Assembly: GCA_964017185.1 (NCBI GenBank)
Contig: OZ024876.1
Location: forward strand, 31,368,778-31,432,777
Reading direction: 5' to 3'
Source: Rugalucina vietnamica
Taxonomy: Eukaryota > Mollusca > Bivalvia > Lucinida > Lucinidae
DNA: 64,000 bases
The position numbers were made by a program, and so were the translations under genes. Shown here piece after piece: positions 43,806-58,767 of the stretch. The first letter of the stretch is position 1, and the number at the start of each line of letters is the position of its first letter. The notes under the pieces were generated by a model. That model saw only the letters and a list, made by a program, of their open reading frames with translations. It was not told where the DNA came from and made no database searches.

Positions 43806-45757
43806 GGTTCCATTCACAGTTTCGTACTTTTGAGGTGGGCCAAAAATTTCAATATTAAGGGGTAGGGCATGAAATCGGGCTGTAAATTATCCTCTTTCAA
43901 TAATTTGCCGACATCTTTCCCCAAATCGTATCAATTATGCCTCAAACATGTGAAAAATACTTATTTTCTATTTTTAGACTGGTAAAAACCGGGATGATAT
44001 AAGGATCCCGGATCGCTCGCCAGTCATAGCCGGTGACGCTCTTCACTGTCGACTTTGCAGGGGTTACCTTTGTTCACAAATAGCGAAAAAAGTAGCCGGA
44101 TGGCACATATTTGTGCACTGCTCATTATGATCCTGGGTAGATTCTCTAAGTATGTGCATGCGATTTATGGGGCGTCCTTTTGCACAGAACATGCATGGGG
44201 GCCCAGACTTTAGGCATATTTTACGAAAATTCACTGGTCTGAAAGAGGGGGTAGGGGAAAATATCCCCAACACAGATAGGGTGATAGTCATTGCTAGGCG
44301 ATTTAAATGGTGTTATTTTGTTGTTAGACATTTGATTTAATGATTTTATGGGAGAAATCGGATTGTTCACCAGATTGGACAGAGCTATTATCAATTTTGG
44401 CGGATCTAGCTAAATTAACTGAAAAATGCTCTTAAAACTGTGGATTGCTACCTTAAAGCAATATTCGATTTTTTTAAATTTCCATTTCAAGGTCTCAGTT
44501 GCCTTTGATCAGGTGGCCCAATGTATGGACATAACTGTTTCGTGATCTGTTGGTCACTCGCACGACCACAGAGTGAGTAAAGCTGGATGCGGTTAGTTGG
44601 GGCTCTATTCCTCAAAAATTGACCTAAAAATGCCTCGAAACCATATGACTCGTTCTGACTCCTCCTGAAATGCCACTTTTAATGCAAATCCACTTTCTTT
44701 GCCTGAATTTAATTAGAATTATGTTCAAGAATAGTTTTAGACGAAAATTGCCAGAAACTAGTGCAAAAAATATTTCTTTAAGGTTCCATTCACAGTTTCG
44801 TACTTTTGAGGTGGGCCAAAAATTTCAATATTAAGGGGTAGGGCATGAAATCGGGCTGTAAATTATCCTCTTTCAATAATTTGCCGACATCTTTCCCCAA
44901 ATCGTATCAATTATGCCTCAAACATGTGAAAAATACTTATTTTCTATTTTTAGACTGGTAAAAACCGGGATGATATAAGGATCCCGGATCGCTCGCCAGT
45001 CATAGCCGGTGACGCTCTTCACTGTCGACTTTGCAGGGGTTACCTTTGTTCACAAATAGCGAAAAAAGTAGCCGGATGGCACATATTTGTGCACTGCTCA
45101 TTATGATCCTGGGTAGATTCTCTAAGTATGTGCATGCGATTTATGGGGCGTCCTTTTGCACAGAACATGCATGGGGGCCCAGACTTTAGGCATATTTTAC
45201 GAAAATTCACTGGTCTGAAAGAGGGGGTAGGGGAAAATATCCCCAACACAGATAGGGTGATAGTCATTGCTAGGCGATTTAAATGATGTTATTTTGTTGT
45301 TAGACATTTGATTTAATGATTTTATGGGAGAAATCGGATTGTTCACCAGATTGGACAGAGCTATTATCAATTTTGGCGGATCTAGCTAAATTAACTGAAA
45401 AATGCTCTTAAAACTGTGGATTGCTACCTTAAAGCAATATTCGATTTTTTTAAATTTCCATTTCAAGGTCTCAGTTGCCTTTGATCAGGTGGCCCAATGT
45501 ATGGACATAACTGTTTCGTGATCTGTTGGTCACTCGCACGACCACAGAGTGAGTAAAGCTGGATGCGGTTAGTTGGGGCTCTATTCCTCAAAAATTGACC
45601 TAAAAATGCCTCGAAACCATATGACTCGTTCTGACTCCTCCTGAAATGCCACTTTTAATGCAAATCCACTTTCTTTGCCTGAATTTAATTAGAATTATGT
45701 TCAAGAATAGTTTTAGACGAAAATTGCCAGAAACTAGTGCAAAAAATATTTCTTTAA

Positions 45758-48700
45758 GGTTCCATTCACAGTTTCGTACTTTTGAGGTGGGCCAAAAATT
45801 TCAATATTAAGGGGTAGGGCATGAAATCGGGCTGTAAATTATCCTCTTTCAATAATTTGCCGACATCTTTCCCCAAATCGTATCAATTATGCCTCAAACA
45901 TGTGAAAAATACTTATTTTCTATTTTTAGACTGGTAAAAACCGGGATGATATAAGGATCCCGGATCGCTCGCCAGTCATAGCCGGTGACGCTCTTCACTG
46001 TCGACTTTGCAGGGGTTACCTTTGTTCACAAATAGCGAAAAAAGTAGCCGGATGGCACATATTTGTGCACTGCTCATTATGATCCTGGGTAGATTCTCTA
46101 AGTATGTGCATGCGATTTATGGGGCGTCCTTTTGCACAGAACATGCATGGGGGCCCAGACTTTAGGCATATTTTACGAAAATTCACTGGTCTGAAAGAGG
46201 GGGTAGGGGAAAATATCCCCAACACAGATTGGGTGATAGTCATTGCTAGGCGATTTAAATGGTGTTATTTTGTTGTTAGACATTTGATTTAATGATTTTA
46301 TGGGAGAAATCGGATTGTTCACCAGATTGGACAGAGCTATTATCAATTTTGGCGGATCTAGCTAAATTAACTGAAAAATGCTCTTAAAACTGTGGATTGC
46401 TACCTTAAAGCAATATTCGATTTTTTTAAATTTCCATTTCAAGGTCTCAGTTGCCTTTGATCAGGTGGCCCAATGTATGGACATAACTGTTTCGTGATCT
46501 GTTGGTCACTCGCACGACCACAGAGTGAGTAAAGCTGGATGCGGTTAGTTGGGGCTCTATTCCTCAAAAATTGACCTAAAAATGCCTCGAAACCATATGA
46601 CTCGTTCTGACTCCTCCTGAAATGCCACTTTTAATGCAAATCCACTTTCTTTGCCTGAATTTAATTAGAATTATGTTCAAGAATAGTTTTAGACGAAAAT
46701 TGCCAGAAACTAGTGCAAAAAATATTTCTTTAAGGTTCCATTCACAGTTTCGTACTTTTGAGGTGGGCCAAAAATTTCAATATTAAGGGGTAGGGCATGA
46801 AATCGGGCTGTAAATTATCCTCTTTCAATAATTTGCCGACATCTTTCCCCAAATCGTATCAATTATGCCTCAAACATGTGAAAAATACTTATTTTCTATT
46901 TTTAGACTGGTAAAAACCGGGATGATATAAGGATCCCGGATCGCTCGCCAGTCATAGCCGGTGACGCTCTTCACTGTCGACTTTGCAGGGGTTACCTTTG
47001 TTCACAAATAGCGAAAAAAGTAGCCGGATGGCACATATTTGTGCACTGCTCATTATGATCCTGGGTAGATTCTCTAAGTATGTGCATGCGATTTATGGGG
47101 CGTCCTTTTGCACAGAACATGCATGGGGGCCCAGACTTTAGGCATATTTTACGAAAATTCACTGGTCTGAAAGAGGGGGTAGGGGGAAATATCCCCAACA
47201 CAGATAGGGTGATAGTCATTGCTAGGCGATTTAAATGATGTTATTTTGTTGTTAGACATTTGATTTAATGATTTTATGGGAGAAATCGGATTGTTCACCA
47301 GATTGGACAGAGCTATTATCAATTTTGGCGGATCTAGCTAAATTAACTGAAAAATGCTCTTAAAACTGTGGATTGCTACCTTAAAGCAATATTCGATTTT
47401 TTTAAATTTCCATTTCAAGGTCTCAGTTGCCTTTGATCAGGTGGCCCAATGTATGGACATAACTGTTTCGTGATCTGTTGGTCACTCGCACGACCACAGA
47501 GTGAGTAAAGCTGGATGCGGTTAGTTGGGGCTCTATTCCTCAAAAATTGACCTAAAAATGCCTCGAAACCATATGACTCGTTCTGACTCCTCCTGAAATG
47601 CCACTTTTAATGCAAATCCACTTTCTTTGCCTGAATTTAATTAGAATTATGTTCAAGAATAGTTTTAGACGAAAATTGCCAGAAACTAGTGCAAAAAATA
47701 TTTCTTTAAGGTTCCATTCACAGTTTCGTACTTTTGAGGTGGGCCAAAAATTTCAATATTAAGGGGTAGGGCATGAAATCGGGCTGTAAATTATCCTCTT
47801 TCAATAATTTGCCGACATCTTTCCCCAAATCGTATCAATTATGCCTCAAACATGTGAAAAATACTTATTTTCTATTTTTAGACTGGTAAAAACCGGGATG
47901 ATATAAGGATCCCGGATCGCTCGCCAGTCATAGCCGGTGACGCTCTTCACTGTCGACTTTGCAGGGGTTACCTTTGTTCACAAATAGCGAAAAAAGTAGC
48001 CGGATGGCACATATTTGTGCACTGCTCATTATGATCCTGGGTAGATTCTCTAAGTATGTGCATGCGATTTATGGGGCGTCCTTTTGCACAGAACATGCAT
48101 GGGGGCCCAGACTTTAGGCATATTTTACGAAAATTCACTGGTCTGAAAGAGGGGGTAGGGGGAAATATCCCCAACACAGATAGGGTGATAGTCATTGCTA
48201 GGCGATTTAAATGATGTTATTTTGTTGTTAGACATTTGATTTAATGATTTTATGGGAGAAATCGGATTGTTCACCAGATTGGACAGAGCTATTATCAATT
48301 TTGGCGGATCTAGCTAAATTAACTGAAAAATGCTCTTAAAACTGTGGATTGCTACCTTAAAGCAATATTCGATTTTTTTAAATTTCCATTTCAAGGTCTC
48401 AGTTGCCTTTGATCAGGTGGCCCAATGTATGGACATAACTGTTTCGTGATCTGTTGGTCACTCGCACGACCACAGAGTGAGTAAAGCTGGATGCGGTTAG
48501 TTGGGGCTCTATTCCTCAAAAATTGACCTAAAAATGCCTCGAAACCATATGACTCGTTCTGACTCCTCCTGAAATGCCACTTTTAATGCAAATCCACTTT
48601 CTTTGCCTGAATTTAATTAGAATTATGTTCAAGAATAGTTTTAGACGAAAATTGCCAGAAACTAGTGCAAAAAATATTTCTTTAAGGTTCCATTCACAGT

Positions 48701-51613
48701 TTCGTACTTTTGAGGTGGGCCAAAAATTTCAATATTAAGGGGTAGGGCATGAAATCGGGCTGTAAATTATCCTCTTTCAATAATTTGCCGACATCTTTCC
48801 CCAAATCGTATCAATTATGCCTCAAACATGTGAAAAATACTTATTTTCTATTTTTAGACTGGTAAAAACCGGGATGATATAAGGATCCCGGATCGCTCGC
48901 CAGTCATAGCCGGTGACGCTCTTCACTGTCGACTTTGCAGGGGTTACCTTTGTTCACAAATAGCGAAAAAAGTAGCCGGATGGCACATATTTGTGCACTG
49001 CTCATTATGATCCTGGGTAGATTCTCTAAGTATGTGCATGCGATTTATGGGGCGTCCTTTTGCACAGAACATGCATGGGGGCCCAGACTTTAGGCATATT
49101 TTACGAAAATTCACTGGTCTGAAAGAGGGGGTAGGGGAAAATATCCCCAACACAGATAGGGTGATAGTCATTGCTAGGCGATTTAAATGGTGTTATTTTG
49201 TTGTTAGACATTTGATTTAATGATTTTATGGGAGAAATCGGATTGTTCACCAGATTGGACAGAGCTATTATCAATTTTGGCGGATCTAGCTAAATTAACT
49301 GAAAAATGCTCTTAAAACTGTGGATTGCTACCTTAAAGCAATATTCGATTTTTTTAAATTTCCATTTCAAGGTCTCAGTTGCCTTTGATCAGGTGGCCCA
49401 ATGTATGGACATAACTGTTTCGTGATCTGTTGGTCACTCGCACGACCACAGAGTGAGTAAAGCTGGATGCGGTTAGTTGGGGCTCTATTCCTCAAAAATT
49501 GACCTAAAAATGCCTCGAAACCATATGACTCGTTCTGACTCCTCCTGAAATGCCACTTTTAATGCAAATCCACTTTCTTTGCCTGAATTTAATTAGAATT
49601 ATGTTCAAGAATAGTTTTAGACGAAAATTGCCAGAAACTAGTGCAAAAAATATTTCTTTAAGGTTCCATTCACAGTTTCGTACTTTTGAGGTGGGCCAAA
49701 AATTTCAATATTAAGGGGTAGGGCATGAAATCGGGCTGTAAATTATCCTCTTTCAATAATTTGCCGACATCTTTCCCCAAATCGTATCAATTATGCCTCA
49801 AACATGTGAAAAATACTTATTTTCTATTTTTAGACTGGTAAAAACCGGGATGATATAAGGATCCCGGATCGCTCGCCAGTCATAGCCGGTGACGCTCTTC
49901 ACTGTCGACTTTGCAGGGGTTACCTTTGTTCACAAATAGCGAAAAAAGTAGCCGGATGGCACATATTTGTGCACTGCTCATTATGATCCTGGGTAGATTC
50001 TCTAAGTATGTGCATGCGATTTATGGGGCGTCCTTTTGCACAGAACATGCATGGGGGCCCAGACTTTAGGCATATTTTACGAAAATTCACTGGTCTGAAA
50101 GAGGGGGTAGGGGAAAATATCCCCAACACAGATAGGGTGATAGTCATTGCTAGGCGATTTAAATGATGTTATTTTGTTGTTAGACATTTGATTTAATGAT
50201 TTTATGGGAGAAATCGGATTGTTCACCAGATTGGACAGAGCTATTATCAATTTTGGCGGATCTAGCTAAATTAACTGAAAAATGCTCTTAAAACTGTGGA
50301 TTGCTACCTTAAAGCAATATTCGATTTTTTTAAATTTCCATTTCAAGGTCTCAGTTGCCTTTGATCAGGTGGCCCAATGTATGGACATAACTGTTTCGTG
50401 ATCTGTTGGTCACTCGCACGACCACAGAGTGAGTAAAGCTGGATGCGGTTAGTTGGGGCTCTATTCCTCAAAAATTGACCTAAAAATGCCTCGAAACCAT
50501 ATGACTCGTTCTGACTCCTCCTGAAATGCCACTTTTAATGCAAATCCACTTTCTTTGCCTGAATTTAATTAGAATTATGTTCAAGAATAGTTTTAGACGA
50601 AAATTGCCAGAAACTAGTGCAAAAAATATTTCTTTAAGGTTCCATTCACAGTTTCGTACTTTTGAGGTGGGCCAAAAATTTCAATATTAAGGGGTAGGGC
50701 ATGAAATCGGGCTGTAAATTATCCTCTTTCAATAATTTGCCGACATCTTTCCCCAAATCGTATCAATTATGCCTCAAACATGTGAAAAATACTTATTTTC
50801 TATTTTTAGACTGGTAAAAACCGGGATGATATAAGGATCCCGGATCGCTCGCCAGTCATAGCCGGTGACGCTCTTCACTGTCGACTTTGCAGGGGTTACC
50901 TTTGTTCACAAATAGCGAAAAAAGTAGCCGGATGGCACATATTTGTGCACTGCTCATTATGATCCTGGGTAGATTCTCTAAGTATGTGCATGCGATTTAT
51001 GGGGCGTCCTTTTGCACAGAACATGCATGGGGGCCCAGACTTTAGGCATATTTTACGAAAATTCACTGGTCTGAAAGAGGGGGTAGGGGAAAATATCCCC
51101 AACACAGATAGGGTGATAGTCATTGCTAGGCGATTTAAATGGTGTTATTTTGTTGTTAGACATTTGATTTAATGATTTTATGGGAGAAATCGGATTGTTC
51201 ACCAGATTGGACAGAGCTATTATCAATTTTGGCGGATCTAGCTAAATTAACTGAAAAATGCTCTTAAAACTGTGGATTGCTACCTTAAAGCAATATTCGA
51301 TTTTTTTAAATTTCCATTTCAAGGTCTCAGTTGCCTTTGATCAGGTGGCCCAATGTATGGACATAACTGTTTCGTGATCTGTTGGTCACTCGCACGACCA
51401 CAGAGTGAGTAAAGCTGGATGCGGTTAGTTGGGGCTCTATTCCTCAAAAATTGACCTAAAAATGCCTCGAAACCATATGACTCGTTCTGACTCCTCCTGA
51501 AATGCCACTTTTAATGCAAATCCACTTTCTTTGCCTGAATTTAATTAGAATTATGTTCAAGAATAGTTTTAGACGAAAATTGCCAGAAACTAGTGCAAAA
51601 AATATTTCTTTAA
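45758..51613. repeat. Satellite subregion repeating the marker pattern of 41854-45757
   Basis: The order of markers at 41854-45757 (T/G, GGGGG/A, plain/G, plain/A) recurs from 45758 with one extra GGGGG/A monomer at 47710, then a further plain/G, plain/A pair. Here G or A refers to AAATGGTG versus AAATGATG. This suggests duplication of a four-monomer block with unequal exchange. Confidence 0.65.
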
Positions 51614-52589
51614 GGTTCCATTCACAGTTTCGTACTTTTGAGGTGGGCCAAAAATTTCAATATTAAGGGGTAGGGCATGAAATCGGGCTGTAAATTATCC
51701 TCTTTCAATAATTTGCCGACATCTTTCCCCAAATCGTATCAATTATGCCTCAAACATGTGAAAAATACTTATTTTCTATTTTTAGACTGGTAAAAACCGG
51801 GATGATATAAGGATCCCGGATCGCTCGCCAGTCATAGCCGGTGACGCTCTTCACTGTCGACTTTGCAGGGGTTACCTTTGTTCACAAATAGCGAAAAAAG
51901 TAGCCGGATGGCACATATTTGTGCACTGCTCATTATGATCCTGGGTAGATTCTCTAAGTATGTGCATGCGATTTATGGGGCGTCCTTTTGCACAGAACAT
52001 GCATGGGGGCCCAGACTTTAGGCATATTTTACGAAAATTCACTGGTCTGAAAGAGGGGGTAGGGGAAAATATCCCCAACACAGATAGGGTGATAGTCATT
52101 GCTAGGCGATTTAAATGATGTTATTTTGTTGTTAGACATTTGATTTAATGATTTTATGGGAGAAATCGGATTGTTCACCAGATTGGACAGAGCTATTATC
52201 AATTTTGGCGGATCTAGCTAAATTAACTGAAAAATGCTCTTAAAACTGTGGATTGCTACCTTAAAGCAATATTCGATTTTTTTAAATTTCCATTTCAAGG
52301 TCTCAGTTGCCTTTGATCAGGTGGCCCAATGTATGGACATAACTGTTTCGTGATCTGTTGGTCACTCGCACGACCACAGAGTGAGTAAAGCTGGATGCGG
52401 TTAGTTGGGGCTCTATTCCTCAAAAATTGACCTAAAAATGCCTCGAAACCATATGACTCGTTCTGACTCCTCCTGAAATGCCACTTTTAATGCAAATCCA
52501 CTTTCTTTGCCTGAATTTAATTAGAATTATGTTCAAGAATAGTTTTAGACGAAAATTGCCAGAAACTAGTGCAAAAAATATTTCTTTAA

Positions 52590-52914
52590 AGCAATATTCG
52601 ATTTTTTTAAATTTCCATTTCAAGGTCTCAGTTGCCTTTGATCAGGTGGCCCAATGTATGGACATAACTGTTTCGTGATCTGTTGGTCACTCGCACGACC
52701 ACAGAGTGAGTAAAGCTGGATGCGGTTAGTTGGGGCTCTATTCCTCAAAAATTGACCTAAAAATGCCTCGAAACCATATGACTCGTTCTGACTCCTCCTG
52801 AAATGCCACTTTTAATGCAAATCCACTTTCTTTGCCTGAATTTAATTAGAATTATGTTCAAGAATAGTTTTAGACGAAAATTGCCAGAAACTAGTGCAAA
52901 AAATATTTCTTTAA
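52590..52914. repeat. 325 bp partial monomer
   Basis: The last third of the monomer (unit positions 652-976) from AGCAATATTCG to TTTCTTTAA, joined directly to the end of the preceding full monomer. Confidence 0.95.
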
Positions 52915-53239
52915 AGCAATATTCGATTTTTTTAAATTTCCATTTCAAGGTCTCAGTTGCCTTTGATCAGGTGGCCCAATGTATGGACATAACTGTTTCG
53001 TGATCTGTTGGTCACTCGCACGACCACAGAGTGAGTAAAGCTGGATGCGGTTAGTTGGGGCTCTATTCCTCAAAAATTGACCTAAAAATGCCTCGAAACC
53101 ATATGACTCGTTCTGACTCCTCCTGAAATGCCACTTTTAATGCAAATCCACTTTCTTTGCCTGAATTTAATTAGAATTATGTTCAAGAATAGTTTTAGAC
53201 GAAAATTGCCAGAAACTAGTGCAAAAAATATTTCTTTAA
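52915..53239. repeat. 325 bp partial monomer
   Basis: The second of two tandem partial units; the full monomer phase resumes at GGTTCC directly after it. Confidence 0.95.
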
Positions 53240-54215
53240 GGTTCCATTCACAGTTTCGTACTTTTGAGGTGGGCCAAAAATTTCAATATTAAGGGGTAGG
53301 GCATGAAATTGGGCTGTAAATTATCCTCTTTCAATAATTTGCCGACATCTTTCCCCAAATCGTATCAATTATGCCTCAAACATGTGAAAAATACTTATTT
53401 TCTATTTTTAGACTGGTAAAAACCGGGATGATATAAGGATCCCGGATCGCTCGCCAGTCATAGCCGGTGACGCTCTTCACTGTCGACTTTGCAGGGGTTA
53501 CCTTTGTTCACAAATAGCGAAAAAAGTAGCCGGATGGCACATATTTGTGCACTGCTCATTATGATCCTGGGTAGATTCTCTAAGTATGTGCATGCGATTT
53601 ATGGGGCGTCCTTTTGCACAGAACATGCATGGGGGCCCAGACTTTAGGCATATTTTACGAAAATTCACTGGTCTGAAAGAGGGGGTAGGGGAAAATATCC
53701 CCAACACAGATAGGGTGATAGTCATTGCTAGGCGATTTAAACGATGTTATTTTGTTGTTAGACATTTGATTTAATGATTTTATGGGAGAAATCGGATTGT
53801 TCACCAGATTGGACAGAGCTATTATCAATTTTGGCGGATCTAGCTAAATTAACTGAAAAATGCTCTTAAAACTGTGGATTGCTACCTTAAAGCAATATTC
53901 GATTTTTTTAAATTTCCATTTCAAGGTCTCAGTTGCCTTTGATCAGGTGGCCCAATGTATGGACATAACTGTTTCGTGATCTGTTGGTCACTCGCACGAC
54001 CACAGAGTGAGTAAAGCTGGATGCGGTTAGTTGGGGCTCTATTCCTCAAAAATTGACCTAAAAATGCCTCGAAACCATATGACTCGTTCTGACTCCTCCT
54101 GAAATGCCACTTTTAATGCAAATCCACTTTCTTTGCCTGAATTTAATTAGAATTATGTTCAAGAATAGTTTTAGACGAAAATTGCCAGAAACTAGTGCAA
54201 AAAATATTTCTTTAA

Positions 54216-54540
54216 AGCAATATTCGATTTTTTTAAATTTCCATTTCAAGGTCTCAGTTGCCTTTGATCAGGTGGCCCAATGTATGGACATAACTGTTTC
54301 GTGATCTGTTGGTCACTCGCACGACCACAGAGTAAGTAAAGCTGGATGCGGTTAGTTGGGGCTCTATTCCTCAAAAATTGACCTAAAAATGCCTCGAAAC
54401 CATATGACTCGTTCTGACTCCTCCTGAAATGCCACTTTTAATGCAAATCCACTTTCTTTGCCTGAATTTAATTAGAATTATGTTCAAGAATAGTTTTAGA
54501 CGAAAATTGCCAGAAACTAGTGCAAAAAATATTTCTTTAA
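54216..54540. repeat. 325 bp partial monomer with AGTAAGTAAAG marker
   Basis: A single partial unit between full monomers 53240 and 54541. It carries GAGTAAGTAAAG where the others have GAGTGAGTAAAG. Confidence 0.95.
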
Positions 54541-57500
54541 GGTTCCATTCACAGTTTCGTACTTTTGAGGTGGGCCAAAAATTTCAATATTAAGGGGTAG
54601 GGCATGAAATTGGGCTGTAAATTATCCTCTTTCAATAATTTGCCGACATCTTTCCCCAAATCGTATCAATTATGCCTCAAACATGTGAAAAATACTTATT
54701 TTCTATTTTTAGACTGGTAAAAACCGGGATGATATAAGGATCCCGGATCGCTCGCCAGTCATAGCCGGTGACGCTCTTCACTGTCGACTTTGCAGGGGTT
54801 ACCTTTGTTCACAAATAGCGAAAAAAGTAGCCGGATGGCACATATTTGTGCACTGCTCATTATGATCCTGGGTAGATTCTCTAAGTATGTGCATGCGATT
54901 TATGGGGCGTCCTTTTGCACAGAACATGCATGGGGGCCCAGACTTTAGGCATATTTTACGAAAATTCACTGGTCTGAAAGAGGGGGTAGGGGAAAATATC
55001 CCCAACACAGATAGGGTTAGTCATTGCTAGGCGATTTACATGATGTTATTTTGTTGTTAGACATTTGATTTAATGATTTTATGGGAGAAATCGGATTGTT
55101 CACCAGATTGGACAGAGCTATTATCAATTTTGGCGGATCTAGCTAAATTAACTGAAAAATGCTCTTAAAACTGTGGATTGCTACCTTAAAGCAATATTCG
55201 ATTTTTTTAAATTTCCATTTCAAGGTCTCAGTTGCCTTTGATCAGGTGGCCCAATGTATGGACATAACTGTTTCGTGATCTGTTGGTCACTCGCACGACC
55301 ACAGAGTGAGTAAAGCTGGATGCGGTTAGTTGGGGCTCTATTCCTCAAAAATTGACCTAAAAATGCCTCGAAACCATATGACTCGTTCTGACTCCTCCTG
55401 AAATGCCACTTTTAATGCAAATCCACTTTCTTTGCCTGAATTTAATTAGAATTATGTTCAAGAATAGTTTTAGACGAAAATTGCCAGAAACTAGTGCAAA
55501 AAATATTTCTTTAAGGTTCCATTCACAGTTTCGTACTTTTGAGGTGGGCCAAAAATTTCAATATTAAGGGGTAGGGCATGAAATTGGGCTGTAAATTATC
55601 CTCTTTCAATAATTTGCCGACATCTTTCCCCAAATCGTATCAATTATGCCTCAAACATGTGAAAAATACTTATTTTCTATTTTTAGACTGGTAAAAACCG
55701 GGATGATATAAGGATCCCGGATCGCTCGCCAGTCATAGCCGGTGACGCTCTTCACTGTCGACTTTGCAGGGGTTACCTTTGTTCACAAATAGCGAAAAAA
55801 GTAGCCGGATGGCACATATTTGTGCACTGCTCATTATGATCCTGGGTAGATTCTCTAAGTATGTGCATGCGATTTATGGGGCGTCCTTTTGCACAGAACA
55901 TGCATGGGGGCCCAGACTTTAGGCATATTTTACGAAAATTCACTGGTCTGAAAGAGGGGGTAGGGGAAAATATCCCCAACACAGATAGGGTGATAGTCAT
56001 TGCTAGGCGATTTAAATGATGTTATTTTGTTGTTAGACATTTGATTTAATGATTTTATTGGAGAAATCGGATTGTTCACCAGATTGGACAGAGCTATTAT
56101 CAATTTTGGCGGATCTAGCTAAATTAACTGAAAAATGCTCTTAAAACTGTGGATTGCTACCTTAAAGCAATATTCGATTTTTTTAAATTTCCATTTCAAG
56201 GTCTCAGTTGCCTTTGATCAGGTGGCCCAATGTATGGACATAACTGTTTCGTGATCTGTTGGTCACTCGCACGACCACAGAGTGAGTAAAGCTGGATGCG
56301 GTTAGTTGGGGCTCTATTCCTCAAAAATTGACCTAAAAATGCCTCGAAACCATATGACTCGTTCTGACTCCTCCTGAAATGCCACTTTTAATGCAAATCC
56401 ACTTTCTTTGCCTGAATTTAATTAGAATTATGTTCAAGAATAGTTTTAGACGAAAATTGCCAGAAACTAGTGCAAAAAATATTTCTTTAAGGTTCCATTC
56501 ACAGTTTCGTACTTTTGAGGTGGGCCAAAAATTTCAATATTAAGGGGTAGGGCATGAAATTGGGCTGTAAATTATCCTCTTTCAATAATTTGCCGACATC
56601 TTTCCCCAAATCGTATCAATTATGCCTCAAACATGTGAAAAATACTTATTTTCTATTTTTAGACTGGTAAAAACCGGGATGATATAAGGATCCCGGATCG
56701 CTCGCCAGTCATAGCCGGTGACGCTCTTCACTGTCGACTTTGCAGGGGTTACCTTTGTTCACAAATAGCGAAAAAAGTAGCCGGATGGCACATATTTGTG
56801 CACTGCTCATTATGATCCTGGGTAGATTCTCTAAGTATGTGCATGCGATTTATGGGGCGTCCTTTTGCACAGAACATGCATGGGGCCCCAGACTTTAGGC
56901 ATATTTTACGAAAATTCACTGGTCTGAAAGAGGGGGTAGGGGAAAATATCCCCAACACAGATAGGGTGATAGTCATTGCTAGGCGATTTAAATGATGTTA
57001 TTTTGTTGTTAGACATTTGATTTAATGATTTTATGGGAGAAATCGGATTGTTCACCAGATTGGACAGAGCTATTATCAATTTTGGCGGATCTAGCTAAAT
57101 TAACTGAAAAATGCTCTTAAAACTGTGGATTGCTACCTTAAAGCAATATTCGATTTTTTTAAATTTCCATTTCAAGGTCTCAGTTGCCTTTGATCAGGTG
57201 GCCCAATGTATGGACATAACTGTTTCGTGATCTGTTGGTCACTCGCACGACCACAGAGTGAGTAAAGCTGGATGCGGTTAGTTGGGGCTCTATTCCTCAA
57301 AAATTGACCTAAAAATGCCTCGAAACCATATGACTCGTTCTGACTCCTCCTGAAATGCCACTTTTAATGCAAATCCACTTTCTTTGCCTGAATTTAATTA
57401 GAATTATGTTCAAGAATAGTTTTAGACGAAAATTGCCAGAAACTAGTGCAAAAAATATTTCTTTAAGGTTCCATTCACAGTTTCGTACTTTTGAGGTGGG

Positions 57501-58442
57501 CCAAAAATTTCAATATTAAGGGGTAGGGCATGAAATCGGGCTGTAAATTATCCTCTTTCAATAATTTGCCGACATCTTTCCCCAAATCGTATCAATTATG
57601 CCTCAAACATGTGAAAAATACTTATTTTCTATTTTTAGACTGGTAAAAACCGGGATGATATAAGGATCCCGGATCGCTCGCCAGTCATAGCCGGTGACGC
57701 TCTTCACTGTCGACTTTGCAGGGGTTACCTTTGTTCACAAATAGCGAAAAAAGTAGCCGGATGGCACATATTTGTGCACTGCTCATTATGATCCTGGGTA
57801 GATTCTCTAAGTATGTGCATGCGATTTATGGGGCGTCCTTTTGCACAGAACATGCATGGGGGCCCAGACTTTAGGCATATTTTACGAAAATTCACTGGTC
57901 TGAAAGAGGGGGTAGGGGAAAATATCCCCAACACAGATAGGGTGATAGTCATTGCTAGGCGATTTAAATGATGTTATTTTGTTGTTAGACATTTGATTTA
58001 ATGATTTTATGGGAGAAATCGGATTGTTCACCAGATTGGACAGAGCTATTATCAATTTTGGCGGATCTAGCTAAATTAACTGAAAAATGCTCTTAAAACT
58101 GTGGATTGCTACCTTAAAGCAATATTCGATTTTTTTAAATTTCCATTTCAAGGTCTCAGTTGCCTTTGATCAGGTGGCCCAATGTATGGACATAACTGTT
58201 TCGTGATCTGTTGGTCACTCGCACGACCACAGAGTGAGTAAAGCTGGATGCGGTTAGTTGGGGCTCTATTCCTCAAAAATTGACCTAAAAATGCCTCGAA
58301 ACCATATGACTCGTTCTGACTCCTCCTGAAATGCCACTTTTAATGCAAATCCACTTTCTTTGCCTGAATTTAATTAGAATTATGTTCAAGAATAGTTTTA
58401 GACGAAAATTGCCAGAAACTAGTGCAAAAAATATTTCTTTAA

Positions 58443-58767
58443 AGCAATATTCGATTTTTTTAAATTTCCATTTCAAGGTCTCAGTTGCCTTTGATCAGGT
58501 GGCCCAATGTATGGACATAACTGTTTCGTGATCTGTTGGTCACTCGCACGACCACAGAGTGAGTAAAGCTGGATGCGGTTAGTTGGGGCTCTATTCCTCA
58601 AAAATTGACCTAAAAATGCCTCGAAACCATATGACTCGTTCTGACTCCTCCTGAAATGCCACTTTTAATGCAAATCCACTTTCTTTGCCTGAATTTAATT
58701 AGAATTATGTTCAAGAATAGTTTTAGACGAAAATTGCCAGAAACTAGTGCAAAAAATATTTCTTTAA
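58443..58767. repeat. 325 bp partial monomer
   Basis: Equivalent of 52590-52914 in the second higher-order unit. Confidence 0.95.

Larger units (their letters stand above)
51614..57466. repeat. 5853 bp higher-order satellite unit, copy 1
   Basis: Composition in order: 976, 325, 325, 976, 325, 974, 976, 976 bases. Markers: AAACGATG in the second full monomer, a 2-base deletion in the third (GATAGGGTTAG), TTATTGGAG in the fourth, GGGGCCCCAG in the fifth, and AGTAAGTAAAG in the third 325 bp block. Confidence 0.95.
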
